This document shows, in pieces, positions 1-10,255 of a stretch of 39,039 bases of DNA. A program made the translations under genes and the position numbers. Within the stretch, counting starts at the first letter, position 1. Every line of letters begins with the position of its first letter. The stretch covers positions 1 through 39,039 of the forward strand of contig CAJXKJ010000027.1 in NCBI GenBank assembly GCA_913055605.1, in the 5' to 3' direction. This DNA comes from an uncultured Euryhalocaulis sp. (GTDB lineage Bacteria; Pseudomonadota; Alphaproteobacteria; Caulobacterales; Maricaulaceae). The notes beneath the pieces were generated by a model. It was given only the letters and a program-made list of their open reading frames with translations. It was not told where the DNA came from and did not search any database.

Positions 1-2
1 CT

Positions 3-878
3 AAAAATCTGGCGAATCCGGATGCCGGCCGCATGATGGTCGAACAGCTCATTGGAGAACTCGGCAATGCGGTCGACTATTATCCCGACTGGCACCCGAT
101 TCTGACCGCGCCGCCGCGCAAAGGCGCGGAGCGCATCGGCAATCTGTCGCAGCTGGAAACCTACGGAGAGCTTGATCACACGGTCGAGTTCGTACGCGGG
201 TTCGTCACCTGCCCCTATTCGGATGATGGGGCTGACAAACTTGTTGAGGCGGTAAATCAGGTGCCGGGCCTTTACGCGCATCGCCTCGACCAGCCGCTTT
301 ACGCCGAAAGCGCGCATCCCGTCGTCGTCATCGCTAACGCCGTCGAACTCGAGGCGGATGGCACGATCCGCAGCCGCGATGCGCTAGCTTGGTTCGCGCA
401 GCAAACAGCGGCAGAGGCGAGTGGGGCGCAGGTGGCCGAGACGTGGTGGAATATTCGCTCGAACCTGCTTGGCGCCCCACATGGCTCGCGCTCGTCACTG
501 TTCGTGAACCAGCATACCGGCAACCACATGCGTAAGATACTTGAGGTAATGAACGCCAGCGGGATGTTTGGGCCGATTAAGGAGTCCTCGCTTGATATGC
601 TGTCGCCGAAAAAGCGGGACGCGATCAGCGAGACGCTGATCCGCACCGCCGTGGCTGAATGGGAGAAGGAAAAGCGCGAATCCTTCACATTCGAGATGCG
701 TGGGGAAACATGTCAGGTGTCCGTGCGCGATACCTGGGGTGACAATCACGAGCTGTCCGTGCGAGTGCAGATTCGCGAGTTCGATCTCTACATCACCGGC
801 TTCTACTATCCCGAGGATCGCAAGATCACGCATTCCGATCCACGGGGAAAGCGCGAGTTGGCTGAGAAGTTCTTGTGA
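3..878 (+). CDS. Unrecognised protein, 5' end outside the window
   Basis: The reading frame is open from the first complete codon at position 3, so the ATG at 33 need not be the start and the gene is probably cut by the window edge. The visible 292 codons encode a soluble protein with no signal peptide or membrane segment. Predicted strands (VVVIANAVELE near the middle, FEMRGETCQVSVRD and LSVRVQIREFDLYITGF near the end) alternate with helices. I recognise no family. It overlaps the next gene by four bases (GTGA), so the two are probably co-translated and may act together. Its position beside guaA and the HEPN-like partner suggest an island cargo pair, possibly defence or toxin-antitoxin related, but this is inference from context only. 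Confidence 0.7.
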   Translation, partial: KNLANPDAGRMMVEQLIGELGNAVDYYPDWHPILTAPPRKGAERIGNLSQLETYGELDHTVEFVRGFVTCPYSDDGADKLVEAVNQVPGLYAHRLDQPLYAESAHPVVVIANAVELEADGTIRSRDALAWFAQQTAAEASGAQVAETWWNIRSNLLGAPHGSRSSLFVNQHTGNHMRKILEVMNASGMFGPIKESSLDMLSPKKRDAISETLIRTAVAEWEKEKRESFTFEMRGETCQVSVRDTWGDNHELSVRVQIREFDLYITGFYYPEDRKITHSDPRGKRELAEKFL

Positions 879-1753
879 CGAAGATCATCGACAAGGAATT
901 TATCCGTCAGCGGGACGACGAACTGATCGCGAAGGGCTTGAAGCTGCACCAGCGGCCGTTCCACGTCGCGATGGCCTGGATGAAGGCCGAGTGTATCTCC
1001 GGCGACGTGTTCGACAAGGCGATGTGGGACCCGCTCATGGCCATCTACCATGCACTATATCCCGCGGGGGATTTCTCGATGCCAGCGATGCTCAAGGGCG
1101 GCGTGGCGCTGCGCGACCAGATGTACCCGGTCCGAGTCGCAGTCGCCTACGGCACCGTCTCGGTGAACCCGATCGACTGCATCGAAATACCGCGCGAGGA
1201 GCTGGAGCTTATCTTCGAGCACTATCCGGAACAGGGATGGCGTGCCTTTTACGGCGTCGCCGACCTGTGGGATTTCGCCTATGGCGTCAGCGATTTGTCG
1301 CATGGGACTGGGGATGCGCAGCGGCTTTTTGCCAACGCGCGCTCGTCTCTCGCGGCGACCGCTCGCATCCTCGCCGGTGACATCGATATTGATGCGGCGG
1401 TACAAACGATCTGCCTGACCGCCGAACTCGCGCTCAAAGGGGCACTTGCCGCGCGCGACTGGCCCGAAGCACACTACCGCAAACTATCGCACCACTTTGA
1501 TAAGCTCGCCGAGGCGCTGATCGGCGAGGTTTCGACTGCGCATGATGATCGCCTTCGCGGCGCTGTAGCGCATTTCCCCGACTATGTCCGTACCCGCTAT
1601 GCGTCGCACGGCTTGACGCGGAACGAGCTGATGCTGCTAGCGATGCGCGCTCAGTTCGTAGCAGCTGAGGCATTGCGGCGTGTATCTAATCGCGATCTCG
1701 CGTCGAAGCTGGAAGGTGATCCCAACACCTCGCCGCGACCAGCGCTTTGGTAG
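875..1753 (+). CDS. HEPN-like domain protein, paired with upstream gene
   Basis: This 292-residue protein starts at a GTG that overlaps the upstream stop codon. Residues 1-150 form an unrecognised domain rich in aromatic residues. Residues about 155-275 look like a HEPN four-helix bundle: a helix ending in ELALKGAL (184-191), a basic KLSHHFDKLAEAL stretch (203-215), then FPDYVRTRYASHG (234-246) and a final amphipathic helix. R239 and H245 fit the Rx4-6H motif of catalytic HEPN RNases, and the layout resembles Pfam HEPN (PF05168), where the matching segment usually reads ARYP. HEPN proteins are often RNases in toxin-antitoxin and phage-defence systems, but others are inactive. The function here is unproven, and a non-catalytic helical domain is the main alternative. 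Confidence 0.65.
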   Translation: MTKIIDKEFIRQRDDELIAKGLKLHQRPFHVAMAWMKAECISGDVFDKAMWDPLMAIYHALYPAGDFSMPAMLKGGVALRDQMYPVRVAVAYGTVSVNPIDCIEIPREELELIFEHYPEQGWRAFYGVADLWDFAYGVSDLSHGTGDAQRLFANARSSLAATARILAGDIDIDAAVQTICLTAELALKGALAARDWPEAHYRKLSHHFDKLAEALIGEVSTAHDDRLRGAVAHFPDYVRTRYASHGLTRNELMLLAMRAQFVAAEALRRVSNRDLASKLEGDPNTSPRPALW

Positions 1754-2143
1754 CGGCGAGGCTGCGGGCGCGGCGCTGCCGTCTAACGACCGGCAATCAC
1801 TGCTCGACTGACGCGGCAGGTTCCTTGAAACAAACACTCAAGCTCTTCATCGTGACCAACGCGGTCTTTCCGGCATTGATGGCATGCAGCTCGCCGACGT
1901 TGAGCAGATCTTAGGTTTTCGTTCGACCGATCCCGAGCGTGCGGGTCGCAACTGGAATGCGAACACACAGGGCGGCATGGCACCAACAGTCGGTTGACTG
2001 GTGACTTCTGACCGGCGTGCAGCTGGTGTCGGCCGGCAGACAATCTACAGCTTACCTGAATGAACGACCGCTTCTGGAGAGAAACCCGAGTAGCGTGAAA
2101 GGCCGATATGGGCGCAAAGCGGACGCCCGCCCCGCACCGCCCC
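1754..2143. other. 390-bp gene-poor spacer with a coding remnant
   Basis: No intact gene is visible. Between 1812 and 1997 the plus strand has one open frame of about 61 sense codons, with an internal ATG at 1884, that reads like genuine protein (pieces include ADVEQILGF, DPERAGRNWN and NTQGGMAPTVG). It lacks a convincing start and may be the tail of a lost gene. The rest shows no promoter, terminator or tRNA that I can recognise. The base composition is less GC-biased than the housekeeping genes. The spacer separates the two accessory genes from the 3' end of guaA and looks like decayed island sequence. Confidence 0.5.
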
Positions 2144-2158
2144 CTACTCCCACTCAAT
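2144..2158 (-). other. guaA 3' end, possible island attachment site
   Basis: On the minus strand guaA ends ATTGAGTGGGAGTAG. The 3' end of guaA is an established integration target for genomic islands carrying tyrosine recombinases, and here unfamiliar DNA begins immediately downstream of the stop. I found no second copy of the motif in the first 2.1 kb, so a partner att site, if it exists, lies outside the window. No integrase gene is visible. The assignment is inference. Confidence 0.35.
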
Positions 2159-3766
2159 CGTGCCCGGCGGCTTGGACGTCACATCGTAGACCACCCGGTT
2201 CACGCCGCGCACTTCGTTGATGATGCGGGTGGCGGTTCGGCCGAGGAAGTCGTGGTCGAAGGGGTAGTAGTCGGCGGTCATGCCGTCGGTTGAGGTGACC
2301 GCGCGCAGGGCCAGGACGTTTTCATAGGTGCGCTCGTCGCCCATGACGCCGACGGTGGAGACGGGCAGGAGGACGGCGAAGGCCTGCCAGATTTCGTCAT
2401 AGAGGCCGGCGTTCCGGATTTCCTCCAGATAGATGGCGTCGGCCTCCTGAAGCACGCGCACGCGCTCGGGCGTGATTTCGCCGGGGATGCGGATGGCCAG
2501 GCCCGGGCCCGGGAAGGGGTGGCGGGCGACGAAGGGCTCCGGCAGGCCGAGCTCGCGGCCCAGGGCCCGGACCTCGTCCTTGAACAGCTCGCGCACCGGC
2601 TCCACCAGTTTCAGGTTCATCCGCTCCGGCAGGCCGCCGACATTGTGGTGGGACTTGATGGTGACGCTGGGGCCGCCGAGGGCCGATACGCTTTCGATCA
2701 CGTCCGGATAGAGCGTGCCCTGTGCCAGGAATCTGGCGCCGCCGACCTGTTTCGCCTCGCGGTCGAAGACGTCGATGAAGGTGGCGCCGATGATCTTGCG
2801 CTTCTGCTCCGGATCGCTGACGCCCTTCAGCTTGCCGAGGAACAGATCGCCCTCGTCGGCATGGACCAGGGGGATGTTGTAGTGGTTGCGGAACAGCTCC
2901 ACGACCTGTTCGGCCTCCCCCTTCCGCAAGAGGCCGGTGTCGACGAAGACGCAGGTGAGCTGATCGCCCAGCGCCTCGTGCAGCAGGACGGCGACGACGG
3001 AGGAGTCGACGCCGCCGGACAGACCACAGACGACTTTTGCGTCGCCGACCTGGGCGCGGACCTTCTCGATCGCCTCGGCCTTGAAGGCGGCCATGGACCA
3101 GTCGCCGGACATGCCGGCGATGGTGTGGGTGAAATTGCGCAGGAGCGCGGCGCCGCGCGGGGTGTGGCTGACCTCCGGGTGGAACTGGACGCCGTAGAAG
3201 CGGCGCGCCTCGTCCGCGATGGCGGCGAAGGGGGCGTTGGGCGTGCGGGCGATGACGTCGAACCCGTCCGGAATGGAGTCCACCCGGTCGCCATGGCTCA
3301 TCCAGACGCGCTCATGCGTTCCCGCGGGGCCGAAGCCCTCGAACAGGGGGGAGTGGGCGGTCAGTTCGATATCGGCGCGGCCGAATTCGCGCTCGTTGGC
3401 GGCGCGGACCTCCCCGCCCAGCTGGGCGACCATGGTCTGCTCGCCATAGCAGACGCCCAGCACCGGGACGCCGAGATCGAAGATTTCGGGGGTCGCGCGG
3501 GGCGTGCCCTCCCCCGTCACGCTGGCCGGGCCGCCGGACAGGATGACGGCCTTAGGCTTGAATTTCTTCAGGAATTCGCCGTCCACCGCGTTGAAGGGGT
3601 GGATCTCGCAATAGACGCCGGATTCGCGCAGGCGCCGGGCGATCAGCTGGGTCACCTGGCTGCCGAAATCGACGATCAGGGCGCGTTCGTGATGGGCGGC
3701 GACGTCACTGGCCAGCGACGGATTTTCGGGTTGGTTTTCGGGAGGATTTTCGGTGGGGGAAGCCAT
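2144..3766 (-). CDS. guaA: GMP synthase (glutamine-hydrolysing)
   Basis: The protein converts XMP to GMP in the cytosol, using ATP and ammonia released from glutamine. The chosen start gives 540 residues. The N-terminal class I glutamine amidotransferase has the Cys106 nucleophile in GVCYGEQ, with His196 and Glu198 in FHPEVSH. The ATP pyrophosphatase domain follows with the PP-loop GLSGGVDSS (about 248-256), and the chain ends with the family signature PPGTIEWE. The frame stays open upstream into the neighbouring gene, but only the ATG at 3766 gives a sensible N-terminus. That N-terminus carries a short Pro-Glu-Asn repeat ([11 protein letters not shown]) before the amidotransferase fold. The preceding enzyme of the pathway, guaB, lies about 5 kb upstream on the same strand. 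Confidence 0.97.
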   Translation of the reverse strand: MASPTENPPENQPENPSLASDVAAHHERALIVDFGSQVTQLIARRLRESGVYCEIHPFNAVDGEFLKKFKPKAVILSGGPASVTGEGTPRATPEIFDLGVPVLGVCYGEQTMVAQLGGEVRAANEREFGRADIELTAHSPLFEGFGPAGTHERVWMSHGDRVDSIPDGFDVIARTPNAPFAAIADEARRFYGVQFHPEVSHTPRGAALLRNFTHTIAGMSGDWSMAAFKAEAIEKVRAQVGDAKVVCGLSGGVDSSVVAVLLHEALGDQLTCVFVDTGLLRKGEAEQVVELFRNHYNIPLVHADEGDLFLGKLKGVSDPEQKRKIIGATFIDVFDREAKQVGGARFLAQGTLYPDVIESVSALGGPSVTIKSHHNVGGLPERMNLKLVEPVRELFKDEVRALGRELGLPEPFVARHPFPGPGLAIRIPGEITPERVRVLQEADAIYLEEIRNAGLYDEIWQAFAVLLPVSTVGVMGDERTYENVLALRAVTSTDGMTADYYPFDHDFLGRTATRIINEVRGVNRVVYDVTSKPPGTIEWE

Positions 3767-3837
3767 CGCAAGGACGTATGCGAGTCTGGCCAAACTGGCA
3801 ACGGGCGGGCCGCTCCCGGTCGGCAACCCTGGACCGA

Positions 3838-3865
3838 TTGCGCGGAGGGTGGCGCTCTCTATGCT
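3838..3865 (+). promoter_or_regulatory. Candidate promoter for the SnoaL gene pair
   Basis: TTGCGC and TATGCT are separated by 16 bases, 68 bases upstream of the lipoprotein start. The match to a sigma-70 promoter is partial (3 of 6 and 4 of 6). It is the best candidate I see in the divergent gap between guaA and this gene. Confidence 0.3.
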
Positions 3866-3932
3866 AGGCTCACGCATTACCGATGCGATGGGGCCGACGG
3901 GACGGGAGAGCCCGCGGCCGGGGAGGATTTCC

Positions 3933-4760
3933 ATGATCTCTGCGCACCGCCTGCTGCCCGTGTGTCTTGCGCTGGCGTTCGCCGCCTGCGGCGAGCCCGC
4001 CGCGCCGGATTTGCCGGCGCCCGGCGAGCCGGAACTGGGCGCCGCGGAGGCGGGCGACGCGGACGCCGGCATGGAACGCCTGGCGGCGCTGACCGCGCGG
4101 ATGGATGCGCTGGACGCCGAAGTGACGCATGCGGAGGACGTGAGCGCGATCAGGACGCTGATGCGCACCTATTCCTTCTATCTGGACCGGGGCCTGTGGG
4201 CGGACCTGACCGAGCTGATGACCGACGACGCGCGCGGGTCGTATCCGGCGGGAGTGTTCATCGGGAAAGAGAGCCTGGCCCCGCATTTCATGGACAATAA
4301 CGGGCGCGGCTATCTCGGCTTCGAGGAGGGGCGCCTCGGCAATCACATCGCGCTGCAGCCCTTCATCACGGTGCATGAGGACGGGCGCACGGCGGAGGGC
4401 CGCTGGCGCGTTCTGGCGCAGCTGGGCCAGATGGGCGCGATGGCGGCCTGGGCCGGCGGCCTGTACGAGATCGACTACCGCAAGGGCGATGACGGCCTGT
4501 GGCGGATTTCGGACCTGCGCTACTACAGCGGCGGGCCGAACGGCAGTTTCGAGGACGGGTGGAGCGCGCCGCCGCGGCCCGCGGAGCGCCCGGGGGCCGA
4601 GCGCTTCCGCAATTTGCCACAGCCGCCGGACGAACCGGCCGAGACCGACTGTCAGGGCTATCCGAACGGCACGTGCGTGCCGCCCTTCCACTATCCCAAT
4701 CCGGGCACGGGGGAGCCGTGGGCGGGACTGGATGCGCCAGTCCAGGAGACGGCCCAATGA
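3933..4760 (+). CDS. SnoaL-like (NTF2 fold) lipoprotein
   Basis: The start is set by a strong GGGGAGGA ribosome site and by the signal peptide. The 275-residue product has a lipoprotein signal with lipobox FAAC (Cys19), so it should be lipid-anchored at the cell envelope. A Pro/Ala/Glu-rich linker leads to one SnoaL-like domain (about 65-198), recognisable from [19 protein letters not shown] and, later, [11 protein letters not shown]. SnoaL-like domains are small alpha-plus-beta barrels that hold hydrophobic ligands or act as hydrolases or isomerases. The substrate here cannot be told. The C-terminal tail contains [12 protein letters not shown] (249-260), a motif repeated in the next gene. 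Its stop overlaps the next start (ATGA), so the two are translationally coupled and probably paralogous. Confidence 0.85.
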   Translation: MISAHRLLPVCLALAFAACGEPAAPDLPAPGEPELGAAEAGDADAGMERLAALTARMDALDAEVTHAEDVSAIRTLMRTYSFYLDRGLWADLTELMTDDARGSYPAGVFIGKESLAPHFMDNNGRGYLGFEEGRLGNHIALQPFITVHEDGRTAEGRWRVLAQLGQMGAMAAWAGGLYEIDYRKGDDGLWRISDLRYYSGGPNGSFEDGWSAPPRPAERPGAERFRNLPQPPDEPAETDCQGYPNGTCVPPFHYPNPGTGEPWAGLDAPVQETAQ

Positions 4761-6181
4761 GAGCGCTGATCCTGGCCGCCGCCGCTACGCTGGCCTTCGC
4801 CGCCGCGCCCGCCATCGCCCAAGAGAGCGGCGCGTTCGCCGCCGCGGCGCAGCGCCTGCAGATGCTGGAGGCGCGCGCCCAGCGCATGGAGGACGAGCGC
4901 GCGATCGAAAACCTGATGCGCGCCTATGGCTATTATGTCGACCGCAAGATGTGGGACGACGTCGCCGATCTGTTCGCCGAGGGCGGCACGTTCGAGACGG
5001 GCCAGCGCGGCGTGTATCGCGGGCGCGACCATATCCGCGCGGCGCTGGAGGATCTGTGGGGGCCGCAGGATCTGCAGGACGGCCAGATGAACGATCATCT
5101 GGTCCTGCAGCCGGTGATCCATGTGGCGGCCGACGGGACCACGGCGATGGGCCGGTTCCGCCATATCGGCATGCTGGGCGAGTACCAGGACTGGGGCCGC
5201 TGGGAAGACGGGATTTATGAGAACGCCTTCGTGAAGGAGGACGGGGTGTGGAAGATTTCCGCCCTGCACCTCTACACGATCCTGTCGACGGACATCGAAC
5301 AGGGCTGGGGCGAGCAGGCCTTCCCCGCCGAGGGGCCGAGCGAGGCGGCGCCGCCCGACGCGCCGCCGACGCTGGAATACGATGCCTACCCCGCCTACTA
5401 CACGCCGCCCTTCCACTATCCGAACCCGGTCAGCGGGCAGAAAGTGACCTATCGCGAGGGCGATCCGGGCGCGGCGGTGGACCCGCAAATGAGGCCGGCG
5501 GCGCCGCAGCCGGACGCGGGCGCGCCGACCACGCTGGACGAACTGGAGGCGGCGCTCGCCGACGCCGAGCTGCGCCTCGAACGGGTGAAAGCGGCGAACG
5601 AGATTCAGAACCTGATCAACGCCTACGGCTATTATCTGGACAAGGGCCTGTATAACGAGCTGGCCGACCTGTTCGCCGAGGACGGCTCGATGGAGCTGGC
5701 CCAGCGCGGCGTCTATCAGGGCCGCGAGCGGGTGCGCGACTTTCTGGTCAATGGCCTGGGCCGCGGGGCGCCGACGGGGCCGCGCGAAGGCTTCCTGCAG
5801 GATCACGTCCAGCTGCAGCCGGTGATCCATGTCAGCGAGGACGCGCAGACCGCCACCGCAAGGATGCGCGCGATCATGATCATGGGATTCGCCGGGCGCA
5901 GCGCCAGCTGGGGCGCGGGCGTCTATGTCGACGAATTCGTGAAGGAGGACGGGCGCTGGAAGTTCAAGACGGCGCACGTCTACAACACGTTCAACGCGGC
6001 CTATGACGGCGCCTGGGTGCGCAACAGCGCCGGCGCCCTGCCCGGCCAGAACCCGGACCTGCCGCCGGACAGCCCGCCGACCATGGAGTTCGAATACTGG
6101 CCGACCGTCTATGACATCCCCTTCGCCTACGACAATCCGGTCAGCGGCCGGGCGCCGTATTCCTATCGGGACGGCGAGTAA
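4757..6181 (+). CDS. Secreted protein with two SnoaL-like domains
   Basis: This 474-residue protein begins with a Sec signal peptide cleaved near AIA-QE (about residue 21). It holds two homologous SnoaL-like domains: about 41-176 (NLMRAYGYYVDRKMWDDVADL) and about 278-410 (NLINAYGYYLDKGLYNELADL). Each is followed by the same kind of tail, [12 protein letters not shown] (216-227) and IPFAYDNPVSG (454-464). A Pro/Ala linker and a short Glu/Ala-rich helix (about 258-280) join them. Together with the upstream lipoprotein this makes three copies of one unit, best explained by tandem duplication. Catalytic residues cannot be assigned. A periplasmic ligand-binding or isomerase role is plausible but unproven. 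Confidence 0.85.
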   Translation: MRALILAAAATLAFAAAPAIAQESGAFAAAAQRLQMLEARAQRMEDERAIENLMRAYGYYVDRKMWDDVADLFAEGGTFETGQRGVYRGRDHIRAALEDLWGPQDLQDGQMNDHLVLQPVIHVAADGTTAMGRFRHIGMLGEYQDWGRWEDGIYENAFVKEDGVWKISALHLYTILSTDIEQGWGEQAFPAEGPSEAAPPDAPPTLEYDAYPAYYTPPFHYPNPVSGQKVTYREGDPGAAVDPQMRPAAPQPDAGAPTTLDELEAALADAELRLERVKAANEIQNLINAYGYYLDKGLYNELADLFAEDGSMELAQRGVYQGRERVRDFLVNGLGRGAPTGPREGFLQDHVQLQPVIHVSEDAQTATARMRAIMIMGFAGRSASWGAGVYVDEFVKEDGRWKFKTAHVYNTFNAAYDGAWVRNSAGALPGQNPDLPPDSPPTMEFEYWPTVYDIPFAYDNPVSGRAPYSYRDGE

Positions 6182-6196
6182 GGCTCAGCGCCCGGT

Positions 6197-6790
6197 TCAG
6201 CGAAGCGTCGGGTAGAGCGAGGCGACCAGCAGGACGGCCATCACGATGTTGAAGACGCGCAGGCGGCGCGGGTTGCGCAGCAGACGCCCGGCCTCCCGCC
6301 CCAGCACCGTCCAGGCGGTGATGCAGGGCAGGTTCACCGCGCCGAAGATCAGCGCCGTGGCGATCACCGCCGGCGTGGACTCGCCGGGGGCGTAGACCGT
6401 CACCACGGTCAGGGACATCGCCCAGGCCTTCGGATTGACCCACTGGAACAGCGCGGCCTGCAGGAAGGTCAGCGGCTTACCCTTGGCCTTTGCGTCCGGC
6501 GAGGGCGGCGCGGCGGTCGCGATGCGGAAGGCGAGATAGAGAAGATAGGCGATGCTGACGACCGTCAGCACCAGGCGGATGACCGGGAATGCCTCGAACA
6601 GGCGCGCCAGGCCCAGCCCGATCAGGGCCAGCATCACGGTGACGCCGATATTCACCCCGGCGATGTGCGGGATCGTGCGGCGCACGCCGAAATTGGCGCC
6701 GGACGCCATCAGCATCACATTGTTCGGCCCCGGCGTGCCGGTGGCGACGAAAGCATAGGCCAGAAGCGGCGGAATGAAGTCCCAGGTCAT
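6197..6790 (-). CDS. LysE/RhtB family exporter
   Basis: This inner-membrane protein of 197 residues has about six hydrophobic segments and the family signature TGTPGPNNVMLMASG (17-31). The second half has the usual FQWVNPKAWAMSL segment. LysE/RhtB members export amino acids or related metabolites. The substrate cannot be read from the sequence. It lies 18 bases downstream of rsmB on the same strand and may be read through from the guaB-MAPEG-rsmB operon. It converges with the SnoaL gene pair, with a gap of only 15 bases. Confidence 0.9.
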   Translation of the reverse strand: MTWDFIPPLLAYAFVATGTPGPNNVMLMASGANFGVRRTIPHIAGVNIGVTVMLALIGLGLARLFEAFPVIRLVLTVVSIAYLLYLAFRIATAAPPSPDAKAKGKPLTFLQAALFQWVNPKAWAMSLTVVTVYAPGESTPAVIATALIFGAVNLPCITAWTVLGREAGRLLRNPRRLRVFNIVMAVLLVASLYPTLR

Positions 6791-6808
6791 GGCGAAGGTC
6801 AGGCGGGC

Positions 6809-8089
6809 TCAGCCGGCCTTCTTCAGTGCGCAGACGAAGAAGCCGTCCGTGCCGGTGCGGCGGGGGGTCAGCACCAGCGCGCCGCCCTCCACCTCCATCG
6901 GCCGGGGAACGTCTTCGCCGAACAGCGACGTCCAGCGCGGCATCAGCGGGACGCGGGCGAAGTCCGGATGGGCGGACAGGAAGACGCCGACCGCGTCCAT
7001 ATTCTCCTCCGGCAGCAGCGAGCAGGTGACATAGACCAGCTCCCCACCCGGCTTCACGAAGGGCGCGGCCTCGCGCAGCACCTCGTCCTGTTCGGCGACG
7101 CGGCGCTGCAGCGCCTGTTCGGTGAGGCGCCATTTGGCGTCCGGATGGCGGCGCCAGACGCCGGAGCCGGTGCAGGGCGCGTCGACCAGAACGCGGTCCA
7201 TGCGGCCCTTCAGCTCGGACATCTCCTCCCCCGGCTCGCGCACCTGGACGTTGCGCGTGCGGGCGCGGCGCAGCCGCTCATGGATGGGGGCGAGGCGCGA
7301 GCGGTCGGAATCGTAGGCGAAGACCTGACCCTTGTTCGCCATCGCGCCGGCGAGCGCCAGCGTCTTGCCGCCGGCGCCGGCGCAATAGTCCAGCACCTGA
7401 TGGCCGGGCTCCGCGCCGGTCATCAGGGCGGCGCACTGGCTGCCCTCGTCCTGCACCTCCACCCAGCCCTTCAGATAGGGCATCTCGCTGGCGATGTTCG
7501 GCGTGCGGGAGGCCGCCGCGCCGGCCGGAAAGCGGATCGCGCCCGGCGAGACGGCGGGCGGCTGGGGATGCAGGCGGGCCAGCGCCTTCCACGCCTTGTC
7601 GCGGTCGGAGACCAGCGCATTGATGCGCAGATCCAGCGGCGGGCGGTGGGACAGGGCCGCGCCCTCCGCCGCCCAGTCGTCCCCGAACATGTTGCGGAAG
7701 GACGGGACCAGCCAGTCCGGCAGATTGGCGCGCACCGTATCGGGGGCGTCCTCCAGATCCTTCGCCAGCGCCGCGCGCTCCGCCTCGCTCAGCGGGTCGG
7801 GCGCGTGCTCGTCGTCGGAAAAGGCGAAGTCGAGCTGGGCCTCTGTCCGCCACAGAGCGGCGGCGCCGATGGCCAGCGCGCGGGGATCGTCCGCACCCAT
7901 GCGCCAGACAATCTCCTCCCGCCGGCGCAGCGCGTCATAGACCAGATTGCCGATGGCCGCGCGATCGCCCGCCCCGGCGAACCGGTGCGTGCGTCCCCAC
8001 TCGCGAAGCGCTTCGGAGGCAGGCTGCGACCGGCCGGCGATGTCGCCCAGCACGTCGATCGCGGCGGCGATCCGGCCGCCCTCACGCAA
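6809..8089 (-). CDS. rsmB: 16S rRNA m5C methyltransferase, RsmB/NSUN type
   Basis: This 426-residue enzyme uses S-adenosylmethionine to methylate a cytosine at C5, in RsmB at C967 of 16S rRNA. The N-terminal helical part (about 1-130) resembles the NusB-like RNA-binding domain. The catalytic domain shows the SAM loop DYCAGAGGK (234-242), the motif IV release cysteine DAPCTGSG (Cys306), and the motif VI nucleophile TCS (Cys356). Its start lies inside the end of the upstream MAPEG gene (8-base overlap). The specificity (RsmB or a related RsmF/NSUN enzyme) is inferred from length and the N-terminal domain. Confidence 0.9.
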   Translation of the reverse strand: MREGGRIAAAIDVLGDIAGRSQPASEALREWGRTHRFAGAGDRAAIGNLVYDALRRREEIVWRMGADDPRALAIGAAALWRTEAQLDFAFSDDEHAPDPLSEAERAALAKDLEDAPDTVRANLPDWLVPSFRNMFGDDWAAEGAALSHRPPLDLRINALVSDRDKAWKALARLHPQPPAVSPGAIRFPAGAAASRTPNIASEMPYLKGWVEVQDEGSQCAALMTGAEPGHQVLDYCAGAGGKTLALAGAMANKGQVFAYDSDRSRLAPIHERLRRARTRNVQVREPGEEMSELKGRMDRVLVDAPCTGSGVWRRHPDAKWRLTEQALQRRVAEQDEVLREAAPFVKPGGELVYVTCSLLPEENMDAVGVFLSAHPDFARVPLMPRWTSLFGEDVPRPMEVEGGALVLTPRRTGTDGFFVCALKKAG

Positions 8090-8522
8090 GGATCAGCCAG
8101 CCCGATACGACGTGGAACAGAAGATAGAGCCAGAACAGCACGACCGCCGCCATGCTGACCTGAAAGGCGCGCAGGCGCGGCATGATGACGTTCGGCCCGG
8201 TGTGGATCACGGCGTGGACGATGCGCGCGACGACGAAGACCCAGGCGAGGATCACCGCCAGCCAGTTGATCGCGCCCAGCGAATAGGTCAGCGCGACGGC
8301 GACATAGAACAGGACCGGCAGTTCGAACTGGCTGGCCACGGCGTTCTGGAAAACGCGGGGCTTTTCCGGCCAGGCGCTGGAATCGTAAGCCAGCCGCTGG
8401 AAATCCAGTCCGCCGCCGCGGACCGCCGCGACGCGCGACAGCAGCAGCCGCAGATACAGATAGATCGTGAGCGCGACCTGGGCGAACGCCGCCAGGAACA
8501 GCAGCAATTGCGGCGTCGTCAT
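8082..8522 (-). CDS. MAPEG family membrane protein
   Basis: The 146-residue protein has four predicted transmembrane helices and MAPEG hallmarks: FQNAVASQFELPVLFY (57-72) in the second helix region, then RIVHAVIHTGPN between later helices. MAPEG proteins are membrane-bound glutathione-dependent or eicosanoid-type enzymes in eukaryotes. The bacterial members near guaB are mostly uncharacterised. It sits between guaB and rsmB, which suggests one transcription unit, and overlaps the rsmB start by eight bases. The substrate is unknown. Confidence 0.88.
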   Translation of the reverse strand: MTTPQLLLFLAAFAQVALTIYLYLRLLLSRVAAVRGGGLDFQRLAYDSSAWPEKPRVFQNAVASQFELPVLFYVAVALTYSLGAINWLAVILAWVFVVARIVHAVIHTGPNVIMPRLRAFQVSMAAVVLFWLYLLFHVVSGWLILA

Positions 8523-8564
8523 GTGTCCCCTCTCCCGCGCCGACCCAAGACCCTAACCTTGGCC

Positions 8565-10091
<1,527 letters not shown>

Positions 10092-10176
10092 TTAACCGAT
10101 AAGGAGCCGGAGGGGAAGGGCGTGATGCGGCTTGGAATCCTCCCGCGACCATGGATAATAAAATCTACAAATTTAG

Positions 10177-10195
10177 GATAGACCGCAGGTCTATC
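10177..10195. repeat. Perfect 8-bp inverted repeat
   Basis: GATAGACC, GCA, GGTCTATC form a perfect dyad in an AT-rich stretch 61 bases before the orphan gene at 10256 and about 140 bases before guaB on the other strand. No T-run follows on the plus strand, so a repressor operator is at least as likely as a terminator. Confidence 0.55.
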
Positions 10196-10255
10196 TGTAC
10201 TCTTAGAACACCCCATTTAGTCCTTTTCCCTGCGTGATTTTCATGAGGACAGTTC

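Noticed and set aside
1754-2143. tRNA gene or integrase fragment in the island spacer
   Set aside because: No cloverleaf arms or CCA-type end and no recombinase motifs could be found.
3767-4168. N-terminal extension of GuaA to 674 residues
   Set aside because: The extra part is the antisense reading of the SnoaL lipoprotein gene and its upstream region; family alignment supports the start at 3766.
2519-4300. Long plus-strand open frame opposite guaA
   Set aside because: It is antisense to a certain gene; its translation is repetitive Gly/Ala/Arg/Asp-rich text with no domain, as expected for the opposite frame of GC-rich DNA.
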